Numbered from the stretch's first letter, positions 53,177-62,184 are shown. The stretch: 64,000 nucleotides of DNA from UBA6136 sp044237765 (GCA_044237765.1 JBIIEQ010000003.1:13317-77316), one strand, 5' to 3'. Program-made: numbers and translations. Notes: generated by a model from the letters alone, not told the origin.

Positions 53177-54415
53177 GTGAAGAAATTAAGTGCTTTGCTG
53201 GCGGTTTCAGGCTTGATGGGCGTCGGCGAAGTCTCCGCCGATTACACGCTCAACCTGACGGAGGGCGTTACCGAGCTGAGTCGCGATATTCACGATTTGC
53301 ACATGGTCATTTTTTGGATCTGTGTGATTATCGGTATCTTGGTGTATGGACTGCTCGCCTATTCCTTAGTAAACCATCGAAAGTCAAAGGGTGTGGTGCC
53401 CGCCAAATTTCATGAAAACACCAAGCTCGAGATTCTCTGGACTGTCATTCCGTTCCTGATTCTGCTCGGCATGGCCATTCCAGCCACCAGGGTCATGATC
53501 AAGGTCTATGACACTTCCGGTGCGGATATGACTATCAAGGTCACTGGTTACCAGTGGAAATGGAAGTATGAATACCTTGATGAAGGGGTCAGCTTTTTCA
53601 GTACGCTGGACGCCAAAAGTAACCAGGCTCGACAGACGGATTCAGGTGTTGATCCAGCGACTGTCGAAAACTATCTTCTGGAAGTGGATCACCCGCTGGT
53701 CGTCCCGGTAGGAAAGAAGATTCGTTTCCTGTTCACGGGTGGCGATGTCATCCACTCCTGGTGGGTCCCGGATCTGGGCTGGAAAAAGGACACCATTCCT
53801 GGGTTTATCACTGATGGTTGGGCCAAGATTGAAAAAGTGGGTACCTATCGTGGTCAGTGCACCGAGCTTTGCGGGCGTGACCATGGGTTTATGCCTATCG
53901 TGGTAATCGCAAAGTCGGACGCCGACTACAAGGAATGGCTTGCCGAACAGAAAGGTGGGAGCAAGCCCGAAAACGCGGAAGGGGATAAACAAGAGGGTGG
54001 GGATGCCCCAGCTGCCGCGCCTGAGTCAGCAAATGAACCAGTTTCTGCTGAACCGAACAAGGTAAGCGAGGAATCGACCGATCAACCGGTCCTAGTTTCT
54101 TCCGGTGGAACAGATAAGGACAGCCTGATGGCTCTGGGTCAGGCGGTCTACGAGGGACATTGCCTGAGTTGCCATCAGGCGGGTGGTGAGGGCATCGAGG
54201 GCATGTTCCCCGCTATTAAGGGAAGTGCGGTAGTCAATGGTCCGGTCAGTGGTCATATCGACCTGATTCTGAACGGCAAGCCGCCATTGATGGCCTCATT
54301 CCGTAATGTATTGAAACCCGAGGAAATTGCTGCAGTGATCACCTACCAGCGCAATGCGTTGGGGAATAGTATCGGTGACATTGTTCAGGCAAGCGATGTC
54401 GCGTCACACCAGTAG
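53177..54415 (+). CDS. coxB: Cytochrome c oxidase subunit II fused to a cytochrome c domain
   Basis: A 412-residue subunit that takes electrons into the oxidase. It has a signal peptide (to about VSA), two membrane helices (MVIFWICVIIGILVYGLLAY and LEILWTVIPFLILLGMAIP), and a cupredoxin domain with CuA ligands in DVIHSWWVPDLG and CTELCGRDHGFM. An acidic Ala/Pro linker follows, then a cytochrome c domain with CLSCH near residue 330. The fusion makes the enzyme caa3-like. GTG 53177 after GGAGAAG is preferred to an upstream in-frame start at 53132, which lacks a signal. Confidence 0.95.
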   Translation: MKKLSALLAVSGLMGVGEVSADYTLNLTEGVTELSRDIHDLHMVIFWICVIIGILVYGLLAYSLVNHRKSKGVVPAKFHENTKLEILWTVIPFLILLGMAIPATRVMIKVYDTSGADMTIKVTGYQWKWKYEYLDEGVSFFSTLDAKSNQARQTDSGVDPATVENYLLEVDHPLVVPVGKKIRFLFTGGDVIHSWWVPDLGWKKDTIPGFITDGWAKIEKVGTYRGQCTELCGRDHGFMPIVVIAKSDADYKEWLAEQKGGSKPENAEGDKQEGGDAPAAAPESANEPVSAEPNKVSEESTDQPVLVSSGGTDKDSLMALGQAVYEGHCLSCHQAGGEGIEGMFPAIKGSAVVNGPVSGHIDLILNGKPPLMASFRNVLKPEEIAAVITYQRNALGNSIGDIVQASDVASHQ

Positions 54416-54447
54416 TTCGTACCCCAAAAATTCAAGAGGTGAATCCT

Positions 54448-56034
54448 ATGTCAGTCACGGCCATTCATGACGATCACCACGACCATGGCCCCGCCAAGGG
54501 CTTCATGCGATGGGTAACGACAACCAATCACAAGGATATCGGAACCCTTTATCTAGTCTTCTCTCTGGCCATGTTTATGGTCGGTGGTGCTATGGCGCTG
54601 GTCATCCGAGCCGAGCTATTCGAGCCTGGCATGCAGTTTGTCGATCCCTTGTTCTTCAACTCCATGACGACGCTGCATGCCCTGATCATGGTGTTCGGTG
54701 CGGTGATGCCCGCCTTTGCCGGCTTGGCTAACTGGATGATCCCTATGATGATCGGCTCGCCGGACATGGCACTGCCGCGCCTGAATAACTGGAGCTTCTG
54801 GCTGTTGCCATTTGCGGCCATCATGCTGGTCAGCACGCTGTTCATGGATGGCGGGGCTGCCGCCGCAGGGTGGACGCTTTATCCACCCCTATCACTGCAA
54901 GCCGGGGCATCATTTCCGTTTACGATCTTCACAATACATATTCTCGGTATATCGTCCATCATGGCGGCCATCAATATCATCGTGACCATCCTGAATATGC
55001 GCGCGCCGGGGATGACGCTCATGAAAATGCCTCTCTTCGTCTGGACCTGGCTGATTACGGCATTTTTGCTGATCGCCATCATGCCGGTTTTTGCGGGTGC
55101 GGTAACGATGTTGCTGACCGACAAATTCTTTGGTACCAGCTTCTTCAATGCCGCCGGCGGTGGTGACCCCGTGCTTTATCAGCATCTCTTCTGGTTCTTT
55201 GGTCACCCTGAAGTTTATGTGCTGATTCTGCCGTCTTTCGGGATCGTCTCGCAGATCATCCCCACCTTTGCCCGCAAGCCCTTGTTCGGCTACAGCTCGA
55301 TGGTTTATGCCACGGCATCGATTGGTTTCCTTTCCTTCGTCGTTTGGGCTCACCATCAGTACACTGTGGGTATGCCGGTTGAGGGGGAGCTTTATTTCAC
55401 CTATGCCACGATGCTCATCGCTGTGCCTACCGGGGTAAAGGTCTTTAACTGGTTGTCGACGATGTGGCAGGGTGCCATGACCTTTGAGGCGCCGATGCTA
55501 TGGGCGATTGCCTTTGTAGTGTTGTTTACCATGGGCGGGTTCACGGGTTTGATGATGGCTATTTCCCCGGCTGACTTGCAGTACCACGACACCTACTTCA
55601 TCGTTGCCCACTTCCACTATGTTCTGGTTTCGGGCGCCGTGTTCGCGATAATCGCGGCGGTTTATTACTGGCTACCGAAGTGGACCGGCGTCATGTACGA
55701 CGAGCGATTGGCGAAGTTGCACTTCTGGCTGACGACCATATCGGTCAACGTGTGCTTCTTCCCTCAGCATTTCCTGGGGTTGGCCGGTATGCCCCGTCGT
55801 ATCCCTGACTATGCATTGCAGTTTGCCGAGTTTAATGCCTGGTCCAGCGTAGGTGCTTTCGTGTTTGGATTCTCTCAATTGATCCTGTGCTACATCGTGG
55901 TCAAGAGCATGCGTGGTGAGGGTGAGAAAGCGACGGATGAGGTTTGGGAGGGTGCCAGCGAGCATGGCCTGGAATGGCAGCTACCTTCGCCTGCGCCCTA
56001 CCATACTTGGGAGCACTCACCTCATATCCACTGA
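54448..56034 (+). CDS. coxA: Cytochrome c oxidase subunit I
   Basis: A 528-residue, 12-helix catalytic subunit. WFFGHPEVYVLILP carries the CuB His and the cross-linked Tyr, YHDTYFIVAHFHYVLVSG holds the heme ligands, and TTLHALIMVFGAVMP holds the first low-spin heme ligand. The Tyr in HPEVY places it in the A family. A His-rich N-terminus (HDDHHDHG) is notable. ATG 54448 follows AAGAGGTG. No ctaA or ctaB (heme A synthesis) is in the window. Confidence 0.97.
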   Translation: MSVTAIHDDHHDHGPAKGFMRWVTTTNHKDIGTLYLVFSLAMFMVGGAMALVIRAELFEPGMQFVDPLFFNSMTTLHALIMVFGAVMPAFAGLANWMIPMMIGSPDMALPRLNNWSFWLLPFAAIMLVSTLFMDGGAAAAGWTLYPPLSLQAGASFPFTIFTIHILGISSIMAAINIIVTILNMRAPGMTLMKMPLFVWTWLITAFLLIAIMPVFAGAVTMLLTDKFFGTSFFNAAGGGDPVLYQHLFWFFGHPEVYVLILPSFGIVSQIIPTFARKPLFGYSSMVYATASIGFLSFVVWAHHQYTVGMPVEGELYFTYATMLIAVPTGVKVFNWLSTMWQGAMTFEAPMLWAIAFVVLFTMGGFTGLMMAISPADLQYHDTYFIVAHFHYVLVSGAVFAIIAAVYYWLPKWTGVMYDERLAKLHFWLTTISVNVCFFPQHFLGLAGMPRRIPDYALQFAEFNAWSSVGAFVFGFSQLILCYIVVKSMRGEGEKATDEVWEGASEHGLEWQLPSPAPYHTWEHSPHIH

Positions 56035-56052
56035 AATTTTTGTTAAGCCACT

Positions 56053-56070
56053 CGGTTGGTTCGGCAACCG
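56053..56070 (+). other. Hairpin between coxA and the small cox gene
   Basis: A perfect six-base stem, CGGTTG-GTTCGG-CAACCG, lies between the coxA stop and the next ribosome binding site (AAAGG). Without a T-tract it is not a terminator; it may affect mRNA stability or spacing of expression. Confidence 0.4.
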
Positions 56071-56088
56071 GGAAAGGTCGATACAGCA

Positions 56089-56199
56089 ATGAATCTTCGC
56101 AGAAAAAATGTTCTTTTGGCTATGTTGATCGGTCTGGTCGCGATTGGTTTGTATGCTTACGCAATCTACCACGTGATGTCGGATACAGCGCTGCCATGA
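56089..56199 (+). CDS. 36-residue membrane protein in the cytochrome oxidase operon
   Basis: A very short gene between coxA and ctaG. It encodes a basic N-terminus (MNLRRKN), one membrane helix (VLLAMLIGLVAIGLYAYAIY) and a short tail ending TALP. The stop overlaps the ctaG ATG by four bases (ATGA), good evidence for real translation. Position and layout match the short single-helix proteins found between ctaD and ctaG in other proteobacteria and called oxidase small assembly proteins. The role is inferred from context. Confidence 0.75.
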   Translation: MNLRRKNVLLAMLIGLVAIGLYAYAIYHVMSDTALP

Positions 56200-56735
56200 A
56201 GGAAGGTTCCGAAAGGCGACCCAATTCCAGGGTGCTTTGGCCGGTAGTGCTTGTGGCCATTGCCATGTTCGGTTTTGGCTTTGCTCTGGTGCCCTTGTAC
56301 GACGTTTTTTGCGAGCTGACGGGGTTGAATGGCAAGGTCAAGACCGAGGCCCAGGCGGAAGCGAGGTACAAGGTTGACCAATCGCGTTGGGTGACCGTGG
56401 AATTCGTAACGACAGTGAATGGCGACATGCCTCTTGGATTCCGAGCGGAAACGACCAAGCTGAAGATACATCCCGGTGAATACCAGACGGTGAAGTTCTT
56501 CGGGACGAATCAGTCCGGCAGGACTCTGGTGGGCAGGGCGATCCCCAGCATCGCGCCAGGCTGGGCCACCCAGTTTCTGAAAAAAACCGAATGTTTCTGT
56601 TTCAGCGAGCAGACGTTTGAGCCGCACAAGGAGCGACAAATGCCGGTGAGATTTGTCATTGATCCGGACCTGCCAGGGACTGTGGCCGATCTGACTTTGT
56701 CATATACGTTTTTTGATATCACCGAAAAGCAGTAA
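56196..56735 (+). CDS. ctaG: Cytochrome c oxidase assembly protein CtaG (Cox11)
   Basis: A 179-residue protein, membrane-anchored by VLWPVVLVAIAMFGFGFALV, with a periplasmic domain that delivers copper to CuB of subunit I. The copper motif ECFCFSEQTF is present, along with VPLYDVFCELTGLNG near the anchor and PVRFVIDPDLP. ATG 56196 overlaps the previous stop. Upstream in-frame extension covers other genes. Confidence 0.95.
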   Translation: MKEGSERRPNSRVLWPVVLVAIAMFGFGFALVPLYDVFCELTGLNGKVKTEAQAEARYKVDQSRWVTVEFVTTVNGDMPLGFRAETTKLKIHPGEYQTVKFFGTNQSGRTLVGRAIPSIAPGWATQFLKKTECFCFSEQTFEPHKERQMPVRFVIDPDLPGTVADLTLSYTFFDITEKQ

Positions 56736-56778
56736 TAGAGCACCCAAGACTTTAAGCTACCGAGCAAGGGGAATACAG

Positions 56779-57660
56779 ATGGCTTTACATGGTTCTTACT
56801 ACCTTCCACACAAGGCAACCCAGCCGATACTCGGCTCGATTGGTCTTTTCATGCTTTTGGCGGGATTCTCCAACTACCTCAATGGTTCTGACATTGGTCC
56901 CACCATGATGTGGCTGGGAGGCGGCATCGTGGCCTATATGATGTTTGTGTGGTTTGGCTCGGTGATTCGCGAGAGCGTTGCTGGACTTTACAATCACCAG
57001 GTTGATGTCTCCTTTCGGATGGGTATGATCTGGTTCATAACGTCCGAGGTGTTTTTCTTTGCGGCGTTTTTCAGTGCGCTCTTCTATAGTCGCGTCCTGG
57101 CTTTGCCCTGGATGGGGGGTGAAGGTTCAGCCCTCGGGGTCGAAACGCATCAATATCTTTGGGATTCCTTCAAGAATATCTGGCCCTCCAACGGTCCGGC
57201 GCATATCGGTGGAAAAGAGGGCGGTGAATTTGAGCCCATGGCCGCGTGGGGCATACCCGCAATCAACACCCTGATCCTGTTGACCAGTGGCGCGACAGTG
57301 ACTTGGGCCCATTGGGGTCTGTTGAAGGATAATAGGACGCAATTGATCATCGGGCTTGCCGCGACCGTAGCATTGGGCTTCATGTTCGTGGTTCTGCAGG
57401 GTGTCGAATATCACGAAGCCTACTCTGAAATGGGCCTGACGCTCGGCACTGGAATTTACGGTTCCACGTTCTTTATGCTGACCGGCTTCCACGGTCTGCA
57501 TGTAACCATCGGCGCGATTATTCTGACCGTCGTTCTGCTGAGAAGCATTCGGGGTCATTTCAGCAGCGAAAACCATTTTGCCTTCGAAGCAGCCGCTTGG
57601 TACTGGCACTTCGTGGACATAGTCTGGCTTGGATTATTTATTTTCGTCTATTGGCTCTGA
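56779..57660 (+). CDS. coxC: Cytochrome c oxidase subunit III
   Basis: A 293-residue, seven-helix subunit. Typical segments are FITSEVFFFAAFFSALFYSR, GVEYHEAYSEMGLTLGTGIY and FFMLTGFHGLHVTIGAIILT, ending AAWYWHFVDIVWLGLFIFVY. ATG 56779 follows AAGGGGA. It closes the cox operon and is followed by a terminator. Confidence 0.97.
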   Translation: MALHGSYYLPHKATQPILGSIGLFMLLAGFSNYLNGSDIGPTMMWLGGGIVAYMMFVWFGSVIRESVAGLYNHQVDVSFRMGMIWFITSEVFFFAAFFSALFYSRVLALPWMGGEGSALGVETHQYLWDSFKNIWPSNGPAHIGGKEGGEFEPMAAWGIPAINTLILLTSGATVTWAHWGLLKDNRTQLIIGLAATVALGFMFVVLQGVEYHEAYSEMGLTLGTGIYGSTFFMLTGFHGLHVTIGAIILTVVLLRSIRGHFSSENHFAFEAAAWYWHFVDIVWLGLFIFVYWL

Positions 57661-57675
57661 CGCCAAGTCATTCCG

Positions 57676-57713
57676 AAAAAAGGCGTGCCCACCCAGGTTG
57701 GCGCGCCTTTTTT
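57676..57713. terminator. Bidirectional terminator between coxC and hslO
   Basis: AAAAAAGGCG at 57676-57685 pairs with CGCCTTTTTT at 57704-57713, with an inner TGCC/GGCG section. A- and T-tracts on both sides let it serve the two converging genes. Confidence 0.88.
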
Positions 57714-57727
57714 GTGATCAGGTTTTA

Positions 57728-58597
57728 CTATTGTGGTGTCCCGGGTGCAGCAAGGCGAGGGGATTGACTAAACAATGCGGTGATGTCGACGCAATCGTAC
57801 ATGTAACGCCGATTGCAAAAATCGCAGTTGACCCCCACTTGTCCTTCCTTCTCCATCAAAGAGGTGATCTCCTGCTCGCCCATCGCCAGCAGAACGCCTT
57901 CTATCCGTTCCCTTGAGCAACTGCATCTGAAGCACACAGGTTCGGGGTCCAGCAACCTGACTCGCTCCTCATGAAACAGTCGAAAAAGTAATTCATGGCT
58001 GGGCAGGTTAAGAATTTCATGCTCTGTGATCGTTGAAGCGAGATGAATGATTCGGTTCCAGTCCTCGCGTCCATCTTCGTGTCCGGGAAGGCTCTGAATA
58101 AAGAGGCCGCCTGCGCGCTGTTCATTGGCGAACAGCCACAAACGGGTTGGAAGCTGTTCAGACAGGCTGAAATAGGATTCAAGCGCTTGCGATAACGAAT
58201 CCCCGTCGAGGGCAACGATGCCTTGATAGGGTTCCTGGCCTTCGTTTTGAATGGTCAACACCAACCGTCCATCGCCGTAAAGTTGAGGGAGCGTTTCGCC
58301 TTCTGGTGAGCCGCGCCAGTGGGCCAGTCCCCTGATGGTGCGAAGATGGGAGGCTTGTGTAACCAGGGTGCTGATCGGTCCCGCCCCTTGAATCTGGAGA
58401 ATCAATGAGCCCTGATATTTGATCGTGCCGGATAGCAGTAGTACTGCTGCCAATGCCTGACCCAGCTGGGATTTAACGATGCCGGGATAATCTGTGGCGC
58501 CTGGGGTCGAGGCCCAGGCGTCATTGAGCCTGACCAGTTCTCCTCTTATTCCAAGATCCTCGAAGTAGAACCGTTCAAATCGATCGAAATGACTCAT
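57728..58597 (-). CDS. hslO: Redox-activated chaperone Hsp33
   Basis: A 289-residue holdase that unfolds and becomes active on oxidative stress. The C-terminal zinc switch is CSC near residue 237 and CDFC about 30 residues later (the CxC...CxxC pattern). The N-terminal domain includes LGQALAAVLLLSGTIKYQGS. It is convergent with coxC. A leading role in oxidative stress fits its neighbour msrA, which is divergent from it. Confidence 0.95.
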   Translation of the reverse strand: MSHFDRFERFYFEDLGIRGELVRLNDAWASTPGATDYPGIVKSQLGQALAAVLLLSGTIKYQGSLILQIQGAGPISTLVTQASHLRTIRGLAHWRGSPEGETLPQLYGDGRLVLTIQNEGQEPYQGIVALDGDSLSQALESYFSLSEQLPTRLWLFANEQRAGGLFIQSLPGHEDGREDWNRIIHLASTITEHEILNLPSHELLFRLFHEERVRLLDPEPVCFRCSCSRERIEGVLLAMGEQEITSLMEKEGQVGVNCDFCNRRYMYDCVDITALFSQSPRLAAPGTPQ

Positions 58598-58671
58598 CTT
58601 GTCAATGACTCCCTGTGCGTGGTTGGATTATAGTGAGTCCCAAGATACACGAGCTCTGGCAGGTGGGTGCA

Positions 58672-59328
58672 ATGTTTGGAAAATCGAAAACGGGGACGCT
58701 TGAGCCGGATGCAGCTCTGCCCGGCAGGGAGGAGCCGGTTAAGGTCCCTCCGCATCATTTTGTGAGTGGTCATCCAATGCAATCCCCTTACCCCGAAGGC
58801 TATTTGCAGCTTCTGCTGGGCATGGGGTGTTTCTGGGGTGCAGAGAGGAAATTCTGGCAGATGCCAGGGGTTTACCTTACGGCCGTAGGCTATGCTGGGG
58901 GTTACACATCTAATCCAACTTATGAGGAGGTCTGCTCAGGCAATACTGGGCACGCCGAAGTGGTTCGGGTGGTCTACGATCCCGACAAATGTGAGCTTGC
59001 GGCCTTGCTTGAAGTATTCTGGGAATCTCATAATCCTACCCAAGGGATGCGCCAAGGGAATGATCTCGGTACTCAGTACCGTTCGGTCATTTATACCAGC
59101 GAACCGCAGCAGTATAAGGCGGCAATCGAAAGCCTACAGATCTACCAGGACGCCCTGCGCAATGCAGGTTATCCGGCTGAGATCACCACTGAAATCGCCG
59201 AAGCCCCGACCTTTTACTTTGCAGAACCCTACCATCAGCAATATTTGGCCAAGAATCCAAGCGGCTACTGTGGGTTGGGCGGCTTGAATGTGAAGTATCC
59301 GCGGGCGTTGGCTGGCGATACGGCCTGA
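58672..59328 (+). CDS. msrA: Peptide methionine sulfoxide reductase MsrA
   Basis: A 218-residue enzyme that reduces methionine-S-sulfoxide. The catalytic motif is LGMGCFWGAERKFWQMPGVY, followed by GYAGGYTSNPTYEEVCSGNT, the FWESHNPTQ block and DLGTQYRS. The first ~45 residues precede the core, as in E. coli-type MsrA. ATG 58672 is chosen; a start at 58615 would add a poorly conserved stretch. Confidence 0.95.
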   Translation: MFGKSKTGTLEPDAALPGREEPVKVPPHHFVSGHPMQSPYPEGYLQLLLGMGCFWGAERKFWQMPGVYLTAVGYAGGYTSNPTYEEVCSGNTGHAEVVRVVYDPDKCELAALLEVFWESHNPTQGMRQGNDLGTQYRSVIYTSEPQQYKAAIESLQIYQDALRNAGYPAEITTEIAEAPTFYFAEPYHQQYLAKNPSGYCGLGGLNVKYPRALAGDTA

Positions 59329-59367
59329 TCTTGAAAATGCCCGGAAAGACAGGCAATTTTCGAAAAA

Positions 59368-59395
59368 AAGCAGGAGGCATTCAAGCCGCCTGCTT
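59368..59395. terminator. Possible terminator after msrA
   Basis: AAGCAGG-A-GGC pairs with GCC-G-CCTGCTT around a six-base loop, with a run of A on the left. It is a good terminator only for minus-strand transcripts; on the plus strand it lacks a T-run. The rest of 59329-59550 shows nothing clear. Confidence 0.4.
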
Positions 59396-59550
59396 CAAGG
59401 GAGGAGAGCCGCCCACGCTATTTGCGGTCGGCAACTGTCAGGTGTTGCTCTAAACAGTTGGGTGGATTTTATCGGGGGATTTGACCAGGCGAAATGTGGC
59501 AAATTGCCGCATCGCGTGCCCCACTGGCGCGTCTCGGTTATGCTGTCTAC

Positions 59551-60900
59551 ATGAATCAGGAACCTCTCTCCAGTATCCCCACACCCATTCATCCCGCGAG
59601 AGATGCGCGCCAGAATCTTCGCTGGCTGTTCGTCTTGCGGAATCTGATGATCCTTGGTGAGGGTCTGATTATCTTCATTAGCCTCTACGGTTTGGAGATA
59701 CCTTTGCGTGAGGTCCCTTTGTGGGGGATTCTGACCCTTCTGGGTCTGTTCAACTGGTGGACCTGGTTGCGGTTGGGTTCGCAGGAGCCGATATCAGAGA
59801 ACGAGTTGTTCATTCAGCTGTCATGTGACGTTCTGGCCATTACCGCGATTCTTTACTTCACAGGAGGGGCGACCAACCCCATTGCCTGGTTCTTCCTGCT
59901 GCCGCTCATCATCGCTGCGACGGTTTTACCGCAGGAATATACCTGGTACATGGTGATATTCACCTCCGGCTGTTACACGTTGCTAATGTCCTATTACCAC
60001 CCGCTGCCGGACATCCAGCCGATACCGGTACAGGGCGAGAACGCGCATGCCATGCATGCCATGCTGCCCAAGCATGACCTTGATCTCCACGTATTCGGCA
60101 TGTGGTTTGGTTTTGTTTTCAGCGCCGTGCTAGTGGCCTATTTCGTGGTGGAGATGGCCAAAACTTTAAGGGCCAGGGATCGCAGTCTGGCCGAGGCTCG
60201 CGAGCTCAGTCTGCGTAATGAGCGGGTGGTGGCCCTCGGAACGCTGGCAGCCGGTGCCGCACATGAAATGGGAACGCCTTTGGGGACGATGGCGATATTG
60301 ATCCGGGAAATTGAGAACGATTGCGAGGCCGGTGACGATATCGAACTCGGTCATAAAATGAAAATCCTGCGTGAGCAGGTGGCCCGTTGCAAGCAGGCCC
60401 TTTCAGTGATGTCTGCTTCCGCAGGTGAAATTCGGGCCGAGAGTGGTCACCTGATGCCGTTAACCGCATATCTGGATTCGGTGGTTGAAAGCTGGCGTCA
60501 GCAATTGCCAGGCAAAAAGTTGCACTACCGCAAGGCCGGGCCGTTGCCGCCGCCCGGTATCCTCGCCGAACTGACTCTTACCCATGCGCTGATCAATATC
60601 CTGAACAATGCGGCTGAAGTATCACCCAAGGGCATTGAATTACATGCGCGCTGGGACCAGCAGTCGGTGACTTTGCATATCCTGGACAGCGGGCCCGGGA
60701 TTGCTCCAAGCCTGTCCGAGCAGATCGGCAAGACACCGGTTGTCTCGACCAAGGATCAGGGGCTGGGTGTCGGTCTGTTTCTGGCCTTTGCGACGATCAA
60801 TCGATTGGATGGCAGTATTGAAATGACGGCACGGCAGGGGAGTGTAGGTACCCGCACACAAATCGTTCTACCCGTCATTAGCCACTGGAGTCAGCCATGA
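59551..60900 (+). CDS. regB: Redox sensor histidine kinase RegB/PrrB type
   Basis: A 449-residue membrane kinase. About six helices fill residues 25-210, with the quinone-site motif GGATNPIAWFFLLP corresponding to GGxxNPF of RegB. The phospho-His box is AGAAHEMGTPLGTMAILIRE (His near residue 238). An ATPase domain follows (NILNNAAEVSPKG, DSGPGIAP, GLGVGLFLAFATINRLDG). RegB senses the redox state of the quinone pool and tunes respiration and carbon fixation genes. It overlaps regA by four bases. Confidence 0.92.
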   Translation: MNQEPLSSIPTPIHPARDARQNLRWLFVLRNLMILGEGLIIFISLYGLEIPLREVPLWGILTLLGLFNWWTWLRLGSQEPISENELFIQLSCDVLAITAILYFTGGATNPIAWFFLLPLIIAATVLPQEYTWYMVIFTSGCYTLLMSYYHPLPDIQPIPVQGENAHAMHAMLPKHDLDLHVFGMWFGFVFSAVLVAYFVVEMAKTLRARDRSLAEARELSLRNERVVALGTLAAGAAHEMGTPLGTMAILIREIENDCEAGDDIELGHKMKILREQVARCKQALSVMSASAGEIRAESGHLMPLTAYLDSVVESWRQQLPGKKLHYRKAGPLPPPGILAELTLTHALINILNNAAEVSPKGIELHARWDQQSVTLHILDSGPGIAPSLSEQIGKTPVVSTKDQGLGVGLFLAFATINRLDGSIEMTARQGSVGTRTQIVLPVISHWSQP

Positions 60901-61457
60901 ACCAGGATCTTGAACAGGAAACCTCGCAAAAACCCACCTTGTTGCTCGTAGACGACGACCATACCTTTTGCGGGGTGTTAGAGCAGGCGCTCAGCAAGCG
61001 CGGGTTTGAGGTTCATGCCGCCACGGATGTGGTCTCTGGCATCAAGGTCGCTGAGGCGGTGGAGCCTGAGTATGCGGTGATTGACTTGAGAATTGGTCAG
61101 GAATCCGGTCTGGTTCTGGTCAAATGCCTGCATGAGCTGGATGCCAATACCCGTATCGTCATGTTGACAGGGTTCGCGAGCATTGCAACGGCTGTCGAGG
61201 CAATCAAGCTGGGAGCTGTTCACTACTTGGCTAAGCCCGCTGACACCGAGGAGATTGTGGCGGCGCTCCACAAGGATCAAGGCGATGAAATGGTGGAAAT
61301 CAAGGATAAGCCACTTTCCGTGCGCCGGCTTGAATGGGAGCATCTGCAAAAAATCATCATCGAGCATGGAGGCAATATTTCCGCTGCTGCGCGCGCGCTT
61401 GGGATGCATCGTCGCACCTTACAGCGAAAACTTGAAAAAAGACCGGTCAAGGATTGA
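60897..61457 (+). CDS. regA: Response regulator RegA/PrrA/ActR type
   Basis: A 186-residue regulator with a receiver domain (LLLVDDDHTFCGVLEQAL, phosphoacceptor in VIDLRIGQESGL, LTGFASI, YLAKPAD) and a C-terminal Fis-type helix-turn-helix (NISAAARALGMHRRTLQRKL), as in RegA. It is partner of the adjacent RegB. The nearby cox operon is a plausible target, but no binding site was identified. Confidence 0.93.
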   Translation: MNQDLEQETSQKPTLLLVDDDHTFCGVLEQALSKRGFEVHAATDVVSGIKVAEAVEPEYAVIDLRIGQESGLVLVKCLHELDANTRIVMLTGFASIATAVEAIKLGAVHYLAKPADTEEIVAALHKDQGDEMVEIKDKPLSVRRLEWEHLQKIIIEHGGNISAAARALGMHRRTLQRKLEKRPVKD

Positions 61458-61738
61458 TCGAACCGTCATCAGTTGCATCGCTGGATGCTCATCTTTCCTG
61501 GAGTGCCTGCCGCTCCCGCTCGATATCCTTTCTGGATTGCTTGAAACTCAGGAAACCGCACCCCATAACATATCCAACGACCTATCTGATGGGATGACCC
61601 CAGTCAAAGGGGCTTCGCCCCATCGGCCCGGCAAGCCGTCTTGTCATATCTATCCACACCCATCCGTCTGAGGTGAGTTTCATTGCCTTTCGAAAGGTTG
61701 GGTTTTGTGACGGTTCAGATGGGTGATATGTCGGAGCC
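61458..61738. other. Intergenic stretch between regA and the groESL promoter
   Basis: No gene is seen. It contains a hairpin GGGGC-TTC-GCCCC (61609-61621), which may end regA transcription although it has no T-tract, and a perfect 12-base palindrome CCTTTCGAAAGG (61686-61697) of unknown role. Confidence 0.45.
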
Positions 61739-61766
61739 TTGACAGACACGGGTGCATCGATATGAT
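61739..61766 (+). promoter_or_regulatory. Strong sigma-70 promoter of groESL
   Basis: TTGACA (61739-61744), 16-base spacer, TATGAT (61761-61766). The -35 is perfect and the -10 has one mismatch. The -10 touches the left arm of the CIRCE operator, and the transcription start should fall inside it. No convincing sigma-32 -10 (CCCCATNT) is aligned with this region. Confidence 0.8.
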
Positions 61767-61792
61767 TAGCACTCGCTTGAGTCGAGTGCTAA
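61766..61792 (+). promoter_or_regulatory. CIRCE operator (HrcA binding site)
   Basis: TTAGCACTC-N9-GAGTGCTAA matches the CIRCE consensus at every position. HrcA is the heat-labile repressor that binds this element; its gene is not in the window. The site lies directly over the groESL transcription start. Confidence 0.96.
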
Positions 61793-61893
61793 CAAGCTTT
61801 CGTAGCGGTGGCTCGAAGAGACACGATTTTCCGTTTCTCCGATTCAACCCGATTTTTAAACCCTGAAGATCCAAATCACTTAAGGAGTAATCA

Positions 61894-62184
61894 ATGAAAA
61901 TTCGCCCATTGAACGATCGCGTCATCGTCAAACGTCTGGAAGAAGAGCGCACTTCCCCGGGCGGGATCGTGATACCAGATTCCGCTGCCGAAAAGCCGAT
62001 TCGCGGTGAGGTTGTGGCGGCTGGTAATGGCAAGGTCCAAGACAACGGCCAAGTACGTCCTTTGGGAGTAAAAGCCGGCGACAAGGTCCTGTTCGGCAAG
62101 TATGCCGGCACCGAAGTCAAGGTAGATGGTGAGGAGATTCTAGTCATGCGCGAAGATGACATCATCGCCATTCTGGAAGGTTAA
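61894..62184 (+). CDS. groES: Co-chaperonin GroES
   Basis: A 96-residue lid of the GroEL chamber. The mobile loop with EEERTSPGGIVIPDSAAEKP and the C-terminal EILVMREDDIIAILE are standard. It has a strong AAGGAG at 61880-61885. It is first in the groES-groEL operon behind the CIRCE-controlled promoter, with about 120 bases of leader. Confidence 0.98.
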   Translation: MKIRPLNDRVIVKRLEEERTSPGGIVIPDSAAEKPIRGEVVAAGNGKVQDNGQVRPLGVKAGDKVLFGKYAGTEVKVDGEEILVMREDDIIAILEG

